A stretch of DNA of 10,134 nt from SFWF01 sp045591645 (GTDB lineage: Bacteria > Bacillota > Clostridia > Oscillospirales > Acutalibacteraceae), in the NCBI GenBank assembly GCA_045591645.1, contig JAZNTG010000053.1, positions 1 through 10,134 of the forward strand, written 5' to 3'. This document shows, piece after piece, positions 1 through 7,388 of the stretch. A model generated the notes under the pieces. That model was not told the DNA's origin, searched no databases, and saw only the letters and a program-made list of their open reading frames with translations. How positions within the stretch are numbered: position 1 is the first letter of the stretch; each line of letters starts with the position of its first letter. The translations under genes and the position numbers were made by a program.

Positions 1-1404
1 GGCAGACATTATGCCGTCAGATTCGTAGCAGCCGAGCAGCTTTTCTGCCTTTTTTTCAGGCCAGGTGTGAGCTAGGTAAACCTTGACCTTGCAGGGCTTG
101 CTCGTCTTGCAAGAGAAATTGACCTTTGCCTTCCCTCTGCCCGCGGTAAGCGTTATTGCCCGAGCCTCTGTTATTTCAATATCATTTATTATATCGACCG
201 TAACATCCTCGCAGAACCAGCCGTTATAGGGATCGATATTTCTGTGCCAGCGGAAAAGCACCTCAGGCGCACGTGGGTCGACCTGTATCTCAAGATGGTG
301 CTTATTCTGCTTTCTAAGCGCCTCTGTGATATCAAGCTTCAACTGCTCAAAGCCGTCAGTGCGAGCTATTAGCTCTCCGTCAAGATATACTCTGCCGCCC
401 GGGTCGAGCGAGCCGACGGTAAGGTATGCCTTAGCACCTGCTTCAGCTTCAAAGTCTTTTCGAAGAACTATCATCTTATCACAGTTGCGGTAATTACCTA
501 CCGAATACGGAAGGCTGACCTCGCCTACATTCTCTTCCTTGGCATCAGAACCCTCACATGGTGCGAAAAACTCAGTTATCTCACCCTTTTCGGTAACTAT
601 GCTTATAGGCTTTATTTTCCAATCACCCATCTGGAACATACCGCAAGAGAAGAAAAGCATATCGGGGATATTGGAGCATCTGACAGGTGCCTCTGCTTCT
701 TCGCCGCCGTCAACGCTGACCTTATAGCTCTCCTCTGAGATCACCGCCTTTAGGGTATGCCACTTTCCAAACTGTAGGGTTTCCACCATAATAGGAGTCG
801 GATTGTAGCGGTTGACCTGAGGATCCTGTATTTTGCACTCACCGTTAGGATAAATGTTAATATTAAATATCTCATCAATTCCAGAGCGCAGAGAGATCAG
901 TCTGTGGGTGGTAACGTCACCGATCCTGTCAGATGTGATACCGCTATTAAATGCAGGATCCATATAAATCGAGACGGTTATTTCCTTTATCCTTTCGCTG
1001 CCTGAAAGCTTGTATGCAGCTCCCGGATTGGGTGGCAGCGGATCGCCTTTAAGGACAAGGGTATTGTCCTCTACGACAGCTCTGTCGGTATACAGGCTCC
1101 AATCCCTATATGCATATGATTTTTTGACAAGTGAAGCATTCATATGGGTTATATCTATCCTCTTGGATATCTTCGGCGATGCGATAGGAGCTGCTACCAG
1201 CTCAGATGCTCTCATAGCCTCCTCTTCGGTTACAGGCTTCTGGGACTCATCTGGTAAATTATTGGTTTTTTTGAGAAAATCTGAATAATGCACTAAAAAA
1301 TCCCTACGCTGTTCAGGCGAAAAAACTTCGTTGTCGGTAAAGTCGACAAGTTCTCCGCAAAACTCAGGATCATAATAGAAAAAATCATTATTTTGTATTT
1401 TCAT
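1..1404 (-). CDS. GH2-like sugar-binding / glycosidase-related protein, C-terminus cut off by the window edge
   Basis: An open frame runs from the start codon to the left edge without a stop (468 codons seen). I chose ATG at 1404 because GGAGG lies 9 nt upstream; the ATG at 1413 directly abuts that GGAGG and is too close. There is no signal peptide or membrane helix, so the protein is probably cytoplasmic. After an acidic 90-residue N-terminus, residues about 105-265 look like a LamG/concanavalin-type jelly roll (for example WHTLKAVI near 215 and YKVSVDGG near 227). Residues about 305-405 resemble the GH2 N-terminal sugar-binding fold (GGRVYLDGELIA near 336, NPYNGWF-like segment DPYNGWFCEDVTVDI near 391). 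An Ig-like beta domain begins near 409. A catalytic barrel, if present, lies outside the window, so hydrolase activity is inferred. It could instead be a non-catalytic carbohydrate-binding protein. It has its own promoter downstream of the ABC operon terminator. Confidence 0.75.
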   Translation of the reverse strand, partial: MKIQNNDFFYYDPEFCGELVDFTDNEVFSPEQRRDFLVHYSDFLKKTNNLPDESQKPVTEEEAMRASELVAAPIASPKISKRIDITHMNASLVKKSYAYRDWSLYTDRAVVEDNTLVLKGDPLPPNPGAAYKLSGSERIKEITVSIYMDPAFNSGITSDRIGDVTTHRLISLRSGIDEIFNINIYPNGECKIQDPQVNRYNPTPIMVETLQFGKWHTLKAVISEESYKVSVDGGEEAEAPVRCSNIPDMLFFSCGMFQMGDWKIKPISIVTEKGEITEFFAPCEGSDAKEENVGEVSLPYSVGNYRNCDKMIVLRKDFEAEAGAKAYLTVGSLDPGGRVYLDGELIARTDGFEQLKLDITEALRKQNKHHLEIQVDPRAPEVLFRWHRNIDPYNGWFCEDVTVDIINDIEITEARAITLTAGRGKAKVNFSCKTSKPCKVKVYLAHTWPEKKAEKLLGCYESDGIMSA

Positions 1405-1441
1405 AATTTTCATCCTCCAAAATAAAAAGTTTCCTTACTTA

Positions 1442-1470
1442 AGAATACCATAAACAAAATAAAAAGGCAA
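1442..1470 (-). promoter_or_regulatory. Promoter of the GH2-like gene
   Basis: On the minus strand, -35 TTGCCT (1470-1465) and -10 TATTCT (1447-1442) are separated by 17 nt. Transcription would begin near 1435, about 30 nt before the chosen ATG. It lies after the terminator of the upstream ABC operon, so the glycosidase-like gene is probably a separate transcription unit. Confidence 0.55.
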
Positions 1471-1536
1471 CATTTAGGACGCCGTTCATAGAGCGTTATC
1501 GCATAAAAATTGTGAATTTTGCGGTATTCTGTGTTA

Positions 1537-1568
1537 AAAAACCACGGTAACGCGTTACCGTGGTTTTT
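1537..1568 (-). terminator. Rho-independent terminator of the ABC operon
   Basis: A perfect 32-bp palindrome with core ACCACGGTAACG / CGTTACCGTGGT and A-tract/T-tract ends starts 2 bases after the stop codon of the DUF4340 gene. It gives a GC-rich stem followed by a U-run in minus-strand RNA. Because it is symmetric it could also stop plus-strand transcription. Confidence 0.9.
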
Positions 1569-1570
1569 CG

Positions 1571-3202
1571 TTAAGAATTATATAGCTTACCCTCGGCTAC
1601 ATTGTTTGCATACTTGACAATGTTCTTGAAGTTGGATGAGCCGATAAGTCCCATTTGGTTACCGTTTACGACAGCCTGATAGCGGCCGTTCTGCGCTTCA
1701 TAATACTCGATCACATAGGATACTGTGCCGTCCTTACGGGTCAGGGTTATCTTAGCCGCGGGCGTTTTTCCAGTAAGATCGGTCTGATCATAATTTATGA
1801 CATTTATACCCAGCAAGAACTGATAATAGCTCTGGAATTCCTCGGGAGCCATTTCTTCTCCACCATTAACAGTTATTCCTGATACCACCTCGGCGTCGTT
1901 CTCATTTTTCTCAGTTCTAATGCCAAATACAGTCTTATTTCCGTCGGTCTCAATGGTAAATTGTGAAAGGCCTGCTAAGGTTTCGATAAATATAAACTGC
2001 GAGTAAATATCTTTTTTAGTGAGAGTAACGGGCGAAAGACTTGCAGACGATACTTTAAGTATAACATCCATATCGCTGGCAACAAGTGCATAATTCCCGT
2101 CTGCCTGAAGCTTTGCCTTAATTTCACGTTCCTGTTTGCCTGCTTTAATACTTACTTGCATATCCGGATCATCAAGTCCGAATTTTTTAATATCTTGCTC
2201 AGTCTTTGTCACACTGTAAAGACCCGTGCTTTCAATTCCGTTAGAGAAAAGCTCAACTATAGAAACAATTTCTACATCATTTCCGGCACGCTCAATAGGC
2301 TCCTCTATTTTATAGGTATTATAACTATAATCACCAGATCTGTCTACAGTGATGAATTTATATGTTTCATCAAGATTTGAATTTTTGAAGTAAATATAAT
2401 CAAACTTAGCCAAAACTCCTGAGCTATAGTACTCTGCAGAGCCCTCAGTCTCGCTAAAGGCTTCAACGGTCAAGGCCTTTGTAAGCTCCATCTTATCATC
2501 AAGCTCCAGATCGGTTATGTGCTTGTTTCTGACAAGGTAAACCTTTGTACCGTTTGATACGGTAACATAGTATCCGCTCTGATCGGGCGACTGCTTTCCC
2601 ACCGTAACAGTAAAAGCTTCGCCCTCGTTCGGTGTGATAACGATCGTATAGGCAGGCTTATCAAAGCCATAGAGGGCATCCTCTTCTACTGTCTCGCTGA
2701 TAACTCTGGTATATTTAAGTCCGAGAGCGGCTTCGACTATTCCCTCTACAGTAGTCTCGCTGGAATATTCCTGTGCTATACTTTTTTCAAGCCAGATGCG
2801 GTTTGCTTCTTCGTTCTCTTTTACATAGAATTGAAGGTCTAGTTTTTCGCTTTTCAGCTCTACTTCCTTAAAAGCGTCGAAATTAAACGTCTCGGTTTTG
2901 GTAACCGTACCGTCTGTTCCTGTAGTGTCGTTGAGAGTGACATAATCGCTCAGCATATACCACTCGATAACCGCCTGTTCGGTGTCGTCATCCTTTGCGA
3001 TCTCCGCAACAAGCATAACTATCGCAACGATAGCGGCGGCGAGTGCGACCAACACACCCGCGCCGAGCAGTATCTTTCTCCACAGCTTTGGTTTTTCTAC
3101 CTTATCGTGCTTTTCCTCGGGAGCAGAAAATATGGTAGAGTTCTCAAAGGAATCCTCTTCCGCGAGAGCCTCTTCTCTTTTATCCTCGAAAGGAGTACTC
3201 AT
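1571..3202 (-). CDS. DUF4340 domain, membrane-anchored protein of the GldG-type ABC operon
   Basis: The protein has 543 residues, counted from the ATG at 3202. An AAGGAGG lies 8 nt upstream and the ATG overlaps the previous gene's TGA (ATGA, 4 bp), which indicates translational coupling. A longer reading frame to 3265 exists but lacks such a site. The N-terminus is charged and cytoplasmic (1-42), with one membrane helix at about 43-67 and the rest extracytoplasmic. DUF4340-type motifs are visible: YGFDKP near 178, VGKQSPDQSGYY near 201 and KVYLV near 220; a second, weaker copy begins at FGLDDP near 345. DUF4340 proteins commonly accompany GldG-like proteins and ABC-2 exporters, but their biochemical role is not established. 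It probably forms part of the external portion of the transporter complex. It is the last gene of the operon. Confidence 0.85.
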   Translation of the reverse strand: MSTPFEDKREEALAEEDSFENSTIFSAPEEKHDKVEKPKLWRKILLGAGVLVALAAAIVAIVMLVAEIAKDDDTEQAVIEWYMLSDYVTLNDTTGTDGTVTKTETFNFDAFKEVELKSEKLDLQFYVKENEEANRIWLEKSIAQEYSSETTVEGIVEAALGLKYTRVISETVEEDALYGFDKPAYTIVITPNEGEAFTVTVGKQSPDQSGYYVTVSNGTKVYLVRNKHITDLELDDKMELTKALTVEAFSETEGSAEYYSSGVLAKFDYIYFKNSNLDETYKFITVDRSGDYSYNTYKIEEPIERAGNDVEIVSIVELFSNGIESTGLYSVTKTEQDIKKFGLDDPDMQVSIKAGKQEREIKAKLQADGNYALVASDMDVILKVSSASLSPVTLTKKDIYSQFIFIETLAGLSQFTIETDGNKTVFGIRTEKNENDAEVVSGITVNGGEEMAPEEFQSYYQFLLGINVINYDQTDLTGKTPAAKITLTRKDGTVSYVIEYYEAQNGRYQAVVNGNQMGLIGSSNFKNIVKYANNVAEGKLYNS

Positions 3203-4857
3203 CGGCGGATCCTCCTTACGAATACGACTATTCCGCAAAGAATAAGAAGAACAGGAACGATCCACTGGAAAATGATCTGTATTGCATTAGCTGTGCTTTC
3301 TGTAACAGTATAGGTTTCACTCTCAAGCTTCTTCATAGCAAAGGTAAAGCCTGTATCTTCAGCGCCTATAACAAGATTTGCTGTATTGATAGCGGCGTAA
3401 ATATTGTCGGCAGAGCTATAGTATTCAACAATATTTTGTGACACAAAGGAATCACTTGCGAAAGATACTACATAGCTCTTCTTCGGAACGCCGTCTATGT
3501 ATTCTTCTTCACAGGAAATAATAACGCCTGGGCGCTGCTCAAGTACATCGTCATCAGAAGGCTCCCAATTTACACTCGAACCCAAAGGAGCTGCTGCAAC
3601 AGCCTGGCTATATGTTTTGATCGGAACATATGTATCTCTGTTACCGTCTGACTCATAGGTTGTAGAAATAGCTGCCGCAGAGCCTATAACATATGTCGAG
3701 GTGTTGCCTAAGACGGCATCCAATATGTCATTGCTGTCGGTAGTTTTGGTATAAATCATAGTCATCGGATCGCTCGGAAGACGTGTCTGACTGTTAGTGT
3801 CAAACAAAACGCCTTGGTTTACCGCAATTCCCCATTCTTCAAGATAACTATAAAGATTGGGCAGAGCAGGTGAGGAAATATTTGCAAAGAAAAGAAGACC
3901 TCTTCCTCTGTTTCCGTTATTGTAGAGCCAAGCATCAATAGCCTCAAGCTCGCTTATAGCAAAATCCTCGGTAGGCGATGATATTATGAGCATAGAATAG
4001 TCATCAGATATTTCGCTGATCATAGTATCTGTGATACCCTCAATTTCATAGTTATTAAGGGTAAGCATACCTGTGAAATACTCTGTCGCAGTCGGTGTGC
4101 AATGGGTCTCAAAAACGCCAACCTTATAGGTTTCTGTAGCTACAACCTTACCGATAGCGCTTGAAACTGCGCTTTCAAAATAGTTACCGCTTACAACATA
4201 AGATCCTGTAGAATAACCGTAATAATAGGCATAAGGGTCGTTAAGATGGTAAAGATCGTCATACGCTACCAATGTGTCGCGTATGTTTTCCTTTCCGTCT
4301 ATCATATGCTTTGCCGACACAATAATGTCCCCATACTTTAAGCCGTAATCGCCATACTCAGAGATAAGCTTTGCTGACTCAGGATCCTGAAGATCGACAT
4401 ATTCGACTGTAATGTTATCGGAATAAACTTCGTACAGATCTAAAAAACGAAGCGTTTGCTCGTAATAATCGACCCCCGACTCTGAAACACCAAAGCCCTG
4501 TCCTGTATAGTAATCAAGATAGGAAAGATAGTTTTCCCTAGAAGCACAAACCGTAAGTGTTACAGGAATCTGAATAGACTGAAGAAATTCAATGTTTTCT
4601 GCAGTCAATGTGTTTTCGCCCTTTAGAGAAATATCAATATCAAGATTTACTCTCTTTGCAAGCACACCGAAAAGAACATTTACGGCAATAGCTGCTGCAA
4701 TTACGATAGCGGATATGGCAAGCGCATAAGTGCCGTATTTCATCTTTGCCTTATTAACAAACTTCTTTTTCTTTGCTGTAACTCCCTCGGCTACAGTCCC
4801 TTTCTCAGCATCGCTCATTTCAGGTTTTTCTGAAAGTTTTTTCTTTGCAAATTTCAC
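3199..4857 (-). CDS. GldG-like ABC transporter auxiliary protein
   Basis: The protein has 552 residues from a GTG start. AAAGGAGG ends 8 nt before this GTG, whereas the in-frame ATG at 4881 lies inside the permease gene and has no comparable site. The N-terminus is Lys-rich and cytoplasmic (1-42), followed by a membrane helix at about 44-66, a large extracytoplasmic region of about 450 residues, and a C-terminal helix at about 527-547 ending in a basic tail (VRRIRR). This is the topology of the ABC_transp_aux / GldG family, whose soluble part resembles an IFT52-like or glutamine-amidotransferase-like fold. The segment after helix 1 (DIDISLKGENTLTAENIEFL, about 73-92) fits the conserved 'Lt.e...ll' opening of that family. 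It lies 14 bp downstream of the permease gene and overlaps the DUF4340 gene by 4 bp. Its function is probably substrate handling or assembly of the exporter; the substrate is unknown. Confidence 0.85.
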   Translation of the reverse strand: MKFAKKKLSEKPEMSDAEKGTVAEGVTAKKKKFVNKAKMKYGTYALAISAIVIAAAIAVNVLFGVLAKRVNLDIDISLKGENTLTAENIEFLQSIQIPVTLTVCASRENYLSYLDYYTGQGFGVSESGVDYYEQTLRFLDLYEVYSDNITVEYVDLQDPESAKLISEYGDYGLKYGDIIVSAKHMIDGKENIRDTLVAYDDLYHLNDPYAYYYGYSTGSYVVSGNYFESAVSSAIGKVVATETYKVGVFETHCTPTATEYFTGMLTLNNYEIEGITDTMISEISDDYSMLIISSPTEDFAISELEAIDAWLYNNGNRGRGLLFFANISSPALPNLYSYLEEWGIAVNQGVLFDTNSQTRLPSDPMTMIYTKTTDSNDILDAVLGNTSTYVIGSAAAISTTYESDGNRDTYVPIKTYSQAVAAAPLGSSVNWEPSDDDVLEQRPGVIISCEEEYIDGVPKKSYVVSFASDSFVSQNIVEYYSSADNIYAAINTANLVIGAEDTGFTFAMKKLESETYTVTESTANAIQIIFQWIVPVLLILCGIVVFVRRIRR

Positions 4858-4870
4858 TGTCGCCACCTCC
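4855..4870 (-). promoter_or_regulatory. Ribosome-binding site that sets the GTG start of the GldG-like gene
   Basis: On the minus strand AAAGGAGG is followed by TGGCGACA and then GTG (4857-4855). The motif lies in the 14-bp gap after the permease stop codon (4874-4872). It favours GTG over the upstream in-frame ATG at 4881. Confidence 0.75.
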
Positions 4871-4871
4871 T

Positions 4872-5573
4872 TTAAGCCCATCTGCGCTTCTCAATGGCGC
4901 GAACTGAAAGGAAACAGAATACGCCTGTAAGAGAAAGCAGATAAACAACATCCGTAATTCGGAAAACACTTTCCATAAAGTTATTATACATATCAAACAG
5001 CGATGCATACTCTGCAATCGAAAGCGCCCACTCGGCAGTAACTAAGCTTGAGAGCGATGGAGCCAACATTAACAGCAAGAAAATAACGAGCGTGAGTATG
5101 CACGAAATCACCGAGCTTTCGGTAAGAGATGAAACAAACATTCCTATCGAAATCAAAACCGCTCCTAAGAGCAGAATGCCTAAAAGTGCATTAAGGTATG
5201 TAAGCCAATTTACAGAAACCTTTGCAGCTATGATTATTTGGAATAGAAGGGTCGGTAAAAGTGAAATAGCAAAAACGCAAAAGGTAGCCAAAAACTTTCC
5301 AAGTACTATCTTTCCGATAGTTACAGGCGCAGTTAAAAGTGCCTGATCCACCTTAAGCTTTCTATCCTCCGACAACATTCTCATTGTAAGTACAGGAATA
5401 ATAAATGCCATAACTGTAGGAAGAATACCTAAGACCAATGAAATGTCTGTGCCGCCGCCGCTGTAAAGAACCGAAAAGAACATACCCTCAAAGAAAAGGA
5501 TTATAGCGGTAAAAACATAGCCTATGGGAGAAGTGAAATATGAACGGAATTCTCTTTTAAATATCGCTGTCAT
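4872..5573 (-). CDS. ABC-2 family permease (GldF-like)
   Basis: This 233-residue protein has six predicted membrane helices, at about 15-37, 46-66, 92-116, 122-147, 152-172 and 205-225. Between helices 2 and 3 lies the cytoplasmic segment MRMLSEDRKLKVDQALLTAP (64-83), matching the conserved 'R-x-(x)E-(x)-(x)-x-T-(x)-(x)-L-L-x-x-P' coupling region of ABC-2 exporters. Its length fits the short GldF-like permeases, which probably dimerise around one ATPase pair. The start codon overlaps the ATPase stop (TAATG), with GGAGG 9 nt upstream, indicating coupled translation. In Bacteroidetes, GldF works with GldA and GldG in gliding; here a general export role is more likely, and gliding is not implied. 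Confidence 0.9.
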   Translation of the reverse strand: MTAIFKREFRSYFTSPIGYVFTAIILFFEGMFFSVLYSGGGTDISLVLGILPTVMAFIIPVLTMRMLSEDRKLKVDQALLTAPVTIGKIVLGKFLATFCVFAISLLPTLLFQIIIAAKVSVNWLTYLNALLGILLLGAVLISIGMFVSSLTESSVISCILTLVIFLLLMLAPSLSSLVTAEWALSIAEYASLFDMYNNFMESVFRITDVVYLLSLTGVFCFLSVRAIEKRRWA

Positions 5574-6649
5574 TACTTACTTCCTCCTTTTTCTTCATTT
5601 GTAACGACCTCGTTGGTCGCCTCACCGATAACGGCTTCGCCCGATTCAAGGTCTATCTTTACCTTAGCGGCAGGCTTCTCAACCTTTTTCTTGGTATCAT
5701 TAAGTATAACAGCATTATCCGATACGTCGGTAAGACGAAGGAATATCTGCTCAAGGTTAAGCTCGTTGGAATAGAGCGAAAGAATGGTCTTGTTACGCTC
5801 AGTCAGTCTTTCACTGACATGGCGGCGAAGGTCCACACCCGGCTTTGGCTCGATTACAAAGTCGCAGGTGTTAGGCTCCTTCATGCCAAGAGAATTCAGC
5901 GATTTTATACCGGGTACGGTAGAAAGGATCTTATAAAGCTCCTCCTCGCGACCGACCGCGCGAACGGTTAAAGAATGGTCGGTAGAAAGGGTCTTTGAAA
6001 GATTGTCCTGAGTATCGTCAGCAACGATATCGCCGCGGTTAATGATGATAACTCTCTTACAGATCTCCTGAATTTCGGAAAGGATGTGCGAAGAAAGTAT
6101 GATAGTGTGGTTTTTACCGAGACGAACGATAAGGTTTCTTATCTCCTTGATCTGCTTTGGGTCAAGTCCGACCGTCGGCTCGTCCAGTATCAGCAGATCA
6201 GGGTTTCCGATAAGCGCCTGAGCAATACCTACGCGCTGGCGGTAACCTTTCGAAAGATTCTTTATAATGCGGTTTTGAACGTCCTCTATACGGACAAGCT
6301 TCAGTATCTCGTCAATATGAGGCTTCTTTGGGAATTTAACCTTTTTAAGATCATACATAAAGTTAAGATATTCTCTTACGGTCATATCCGTATAAAGAGG
6401 CGGCAGCTCAGGCAGATAGCCTATTCTTCTCTTTGCCTGCTCCGGCTGCTCGACGATATCGAAGCCGTCAATCGTAACGCTGCCCTCTGTCAGGGAAAGA
6501 TAGCCTGTCATAATGTTCATTATGGTGGACTTACCTGCACCGTTAGGTCCGAGAAAGCCTACGATCTCGCCCTTCTCGATAGAGAAGCTCGCATTCTTTA
6601 CAGCAAGATGATTTCCGTATTTTTTGCTGAGTCCGGATACTTCTATCAT
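5573..6649 (-). CDS. ABC transporter ATP-binding protein (GldA-like)
   Basis: This 358-residue protein drives the adjoining ABC-2 permease by ATP hydrolysis at the inner face of the membrane. All nucleotide-binding motifs are intact: Walker A GPNGAGKST (34-42), a YLPE segment at the Q-loop position (78-81, Glu in place of Gln, usual for this subgroup), signature LSKGYRQRVG (132-141), Walker B LLILDEPT (152-159), D-loop GLDP (161-164) and switch His in SSH (186-188). After the ATPase core there is a DUF4162-like beta domain (about 225-310) and a hydrophilic Lys/Glu-rich tail of about 45 residues that is not needed for the fold. AAAGGAG lies 10 nt before the ATG. It is the first gene of the operon, with a leader of about 95 nt from the promoter at 6751-6779. 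Confidence 0.95.
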   Translation of the reverse strand: MIEVSGLSKKYGNHLAVKNASFSIEKGEIVGFLGPNGAGKSTIMNIMTGYLSLTEGSVTIDGFDIVEQPEQAKRRIGYLPELPPLYTDMTVREYLNFMYDLKKVKFPKKPHIDEILKLVRIEDVQNRIIKNLSKGYRQRVGIAQALIGNPDLLILDEPTVGLDPKQIKEIRNLIVRLGKNHTIILSSHILSEIQEICKRVIIINRGDIVADDTQDNLSKTLSTDHSLTVRAVGREEELYKILSTVPGIKSLNSLGMKEPNTCDFVIEPKPGVDLRRHVSERLTERNKTILSLYSNELNLEQIFLRLTDVSDNAVILNDTKKKVEKPAAKVKIDLESGEAVIGEATNEVVTNEEKGGSK

Positions 6650-6750
6650 AGCACGTTTACTCCTTTGAATGTATTTTCAACCAATGATAATTTATCAAAC
6701 AAATTTACGCAATTTGTAAATAAACTTTTAACTTTGAAATTTTCTTAAAT

Positions 6751-6779
6751 ATTATACTTGATAACGCTGTAAAAATCAA
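6751..6779 (-). promoter_or_regulatory. Promoter of the ABC transporter operon
   Basis: On the minus strand, -35 TTGATT (6779-6774), a 17-nt spacer and a perfect -10 TATAAT (6756-6751). Transcription would start near 6744. It is divergent from, and about 45 bp away from, the tRNA-Tyr promoter. Confidence 0.8.
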
Positions 6780-6821
6780 TCTTTAATAAATTACCAAAAG
6801 AAAAGTTTTTAAATTTAGTGC

Positions 6822-6850
6822 TTGACAATAAAGAAAGGCTATGCTATAAT
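6822..6850 (+). promoter_or_regulatory. Promoter of tRNA-Tyr
   Basis: Perfect consensus: -35 TTGACA (6822-6827), a 17-nt spacer, -10 TATAAT (6845-6850). Transcription would start near 6857, giving a precursor with a leader of about 26 nt that can form a small GCGC/GCGC hairpin (6858-6870). Confidence 0.9.
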
Positions 6851-6882
6851 ATCATTCGCGCACAAAGCGCACAATCGAATAT

Positions 6883-6967
6883 GGGAGAGTTCCCGAGTGG
6901 CCAAAGGGGACAGACTGTAAATCTGCTGCTTTCAGCTTCGGTGGTTCGAATCCACCCTCTCCCACCA
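6883..6967 (+). tRNA. tRNA-Tyr (anticodon GTA)
   Basis: This is an 85-nt class II tRNA with encoded CCA. The acceptor stem GGGAGAG (6883-6889) pairs with CTCTCCC (6957-6963), followed by discriminator A and CCA (6965-6967). The anticodon loop CTGTAAA carries GTA at 6917-6919. A long variable arm and the T-loop TTCGAAT (about 6945-6951) are present, and the body closely matches bacterial tRNA-Tyr. It is a single-gene unit with its own promoter and terminator. Confidence 0.97.
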
Positions 6968-7059
6968 AAAATCCTCGTAACGTATGTTACGGGGATTTTT
7001 ACTTTTTACCTTTTACCTCTTCACTCTTACTTCAAACAAGCTCCTACGAGGATTTTTGG
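6965..7059. repeat. 15-bp inverted repeat of the tRNA-Tyr tail
   Basis: CCAAAAATCCTCGTA at 6965-6979 (last bases of the tRNA, linker and left terminator arm) recurs in perfect reverse complement at 7045-7059. Together with the T-arm copy at 7135-7153 it forms a collinear inverted duplicate of the tRNA 3' region. Confidence 0.8.
6968..7001 (+). terminator. Terminator of tRNA-Tyr
   Basis: An 11-bp stem, ATCCTCGTAAC (6971-6981) with GTTACGGGGAT (6986-6996), has a GTAT loop, one G-U pair and a following T-tract. It begins 3 nt after the CCA end. Confidence 0.9.
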
Positions 7060-7134
7060 GAAGTAATAAGTAAAAAGTAATAGGTAAGAAGTTCGGTGTC
7101 TGCTTCGCAGACGGATATAAAAATCTCCATCAGT
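7002..7134. other. AT-rich spacer with GTAA-type repeats and a compact hairpin
   Basis: No gene is seen here. A pyrimidine-rich stretch (about 7001-7034) is faced by a purine-rich stretch of repeated AAGTAA/GTAATA units (about 7060-7090), forming an imperfect inverted repeat. A perfect 6-bp hairpin GTCTGC-TTC-GCAGAC lies at 7098-7112. TTCGGTG (7092-7098) repeats the tRNA-Tyr sequence just before its T-arm and is complementary to CACCGAA at 7147-7153, so 7092-7153 is bounded by short inverted repeats. Confidence 0.55.
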
Positions 7135-7153
7135 GTGGATTCGAACCACCGAA
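7135..7153 (-). repeat. Inverted copy of the tRNA-Tyr T-arm
   Basis: These 19 bases are the exact reverse complement of tRNA-Tyr positions 6937-6955 (end of variable arm and most of the T-arm). No acceptor stem, D-arm or anticodon arm accompanies them, so this is a fragment and not a functional tRNA. Confidence 0.85.
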
Positions 7154-7178
7154 ACCGCAATACATCTTGTTTGATTTA

Positions 7179-7206
7179 TTGTTTTATGCTATGCTTGTGC
7201 TACAAT
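7179..7206 (+). promoter_or_regulatory. Possible upstream promoter of the small membrane protein gene
   Basis: -35 TTGTTT (7179-7184), a 16-nt spacer and -10 TACAAT (7201-7206). It would give a leader of about 175 nt containing the hairpin at 7271-7323. A second candidate promoter lies closer to the gene. Confidence 0.35.
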
Positions 7207-7270
7207 AGGGACAAATATAACCTTGCCTTGTTCTTTTCATCAAAACTAATAATGCAGGGCAGGAATAACT

Positions 7271-7323
7271 GTCATACTATACTTTAATGTAGCCTTGTAA
7301 AACAAGGAAAAGTATGGTATGAT
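7271..7323. repeat. Large two-tier inverted repeat upstream of the membrane protein gene
   Basis: Outer arms CATACTATACTTT (7273-7285) and AAAGTATGGTATG (7309-7321) pair with one T-G; inner arms CCTTGT (7293-7298) and ACAAGG (7302-7307) pair perfectly around AAA. There is no U-tract after it, so it is not a plain terminator. Its right half contains a candidate promoter. Confidence 0.7.
7295..7323 (+). promoter_or_regulatory. Candidate promoter within the inverted repeat
   Basis: -35 TTGTAA (7295-7300), a 17-nt spacer and an extended -10 TGG-TATGAT (7318-7323). Transcription would start near 7330, about 59 nt before the ATG at 7389. Overlap with the palindrome would let a DNA-binding protein control it; the neighbouring XRE protein is one candidate, but this is inference. 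Confidence 0.4.
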
Positions 7324-7388
7324 TTCATATATAGAGGTGTGATTTTTGTCATACTTAAAAATCAAGTATATATTTTAAGGATGAGACA

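Noticed and set aside
1411..1413. First ATG of the GH2-like gene
   Set aside because: It directly abuts GGAGG, leaving no spacing; the ATG at 1404 has 9 nt.
6086..6748. 220-codon open frame on the plus strand
   Set aside because: It lies antisense to the ABC ATPase gene, whose motifs are fully intact, has no recognisable motif and has no good ribosome-binding site.
6818..7066. Plus-strand open frame of 82 codons
   Set aside because: It overlaps the tRNA-Tyr gene and its promoter; the open frame comes from tRNA sequence.
7346..7374. TTGTCA-17-TATATT as promoter of the small membrane protein gene
   Set aside because: Transcription would start about at 7381, on or after the ribosome-binding site at 7377-7381, which would remove it from the message.
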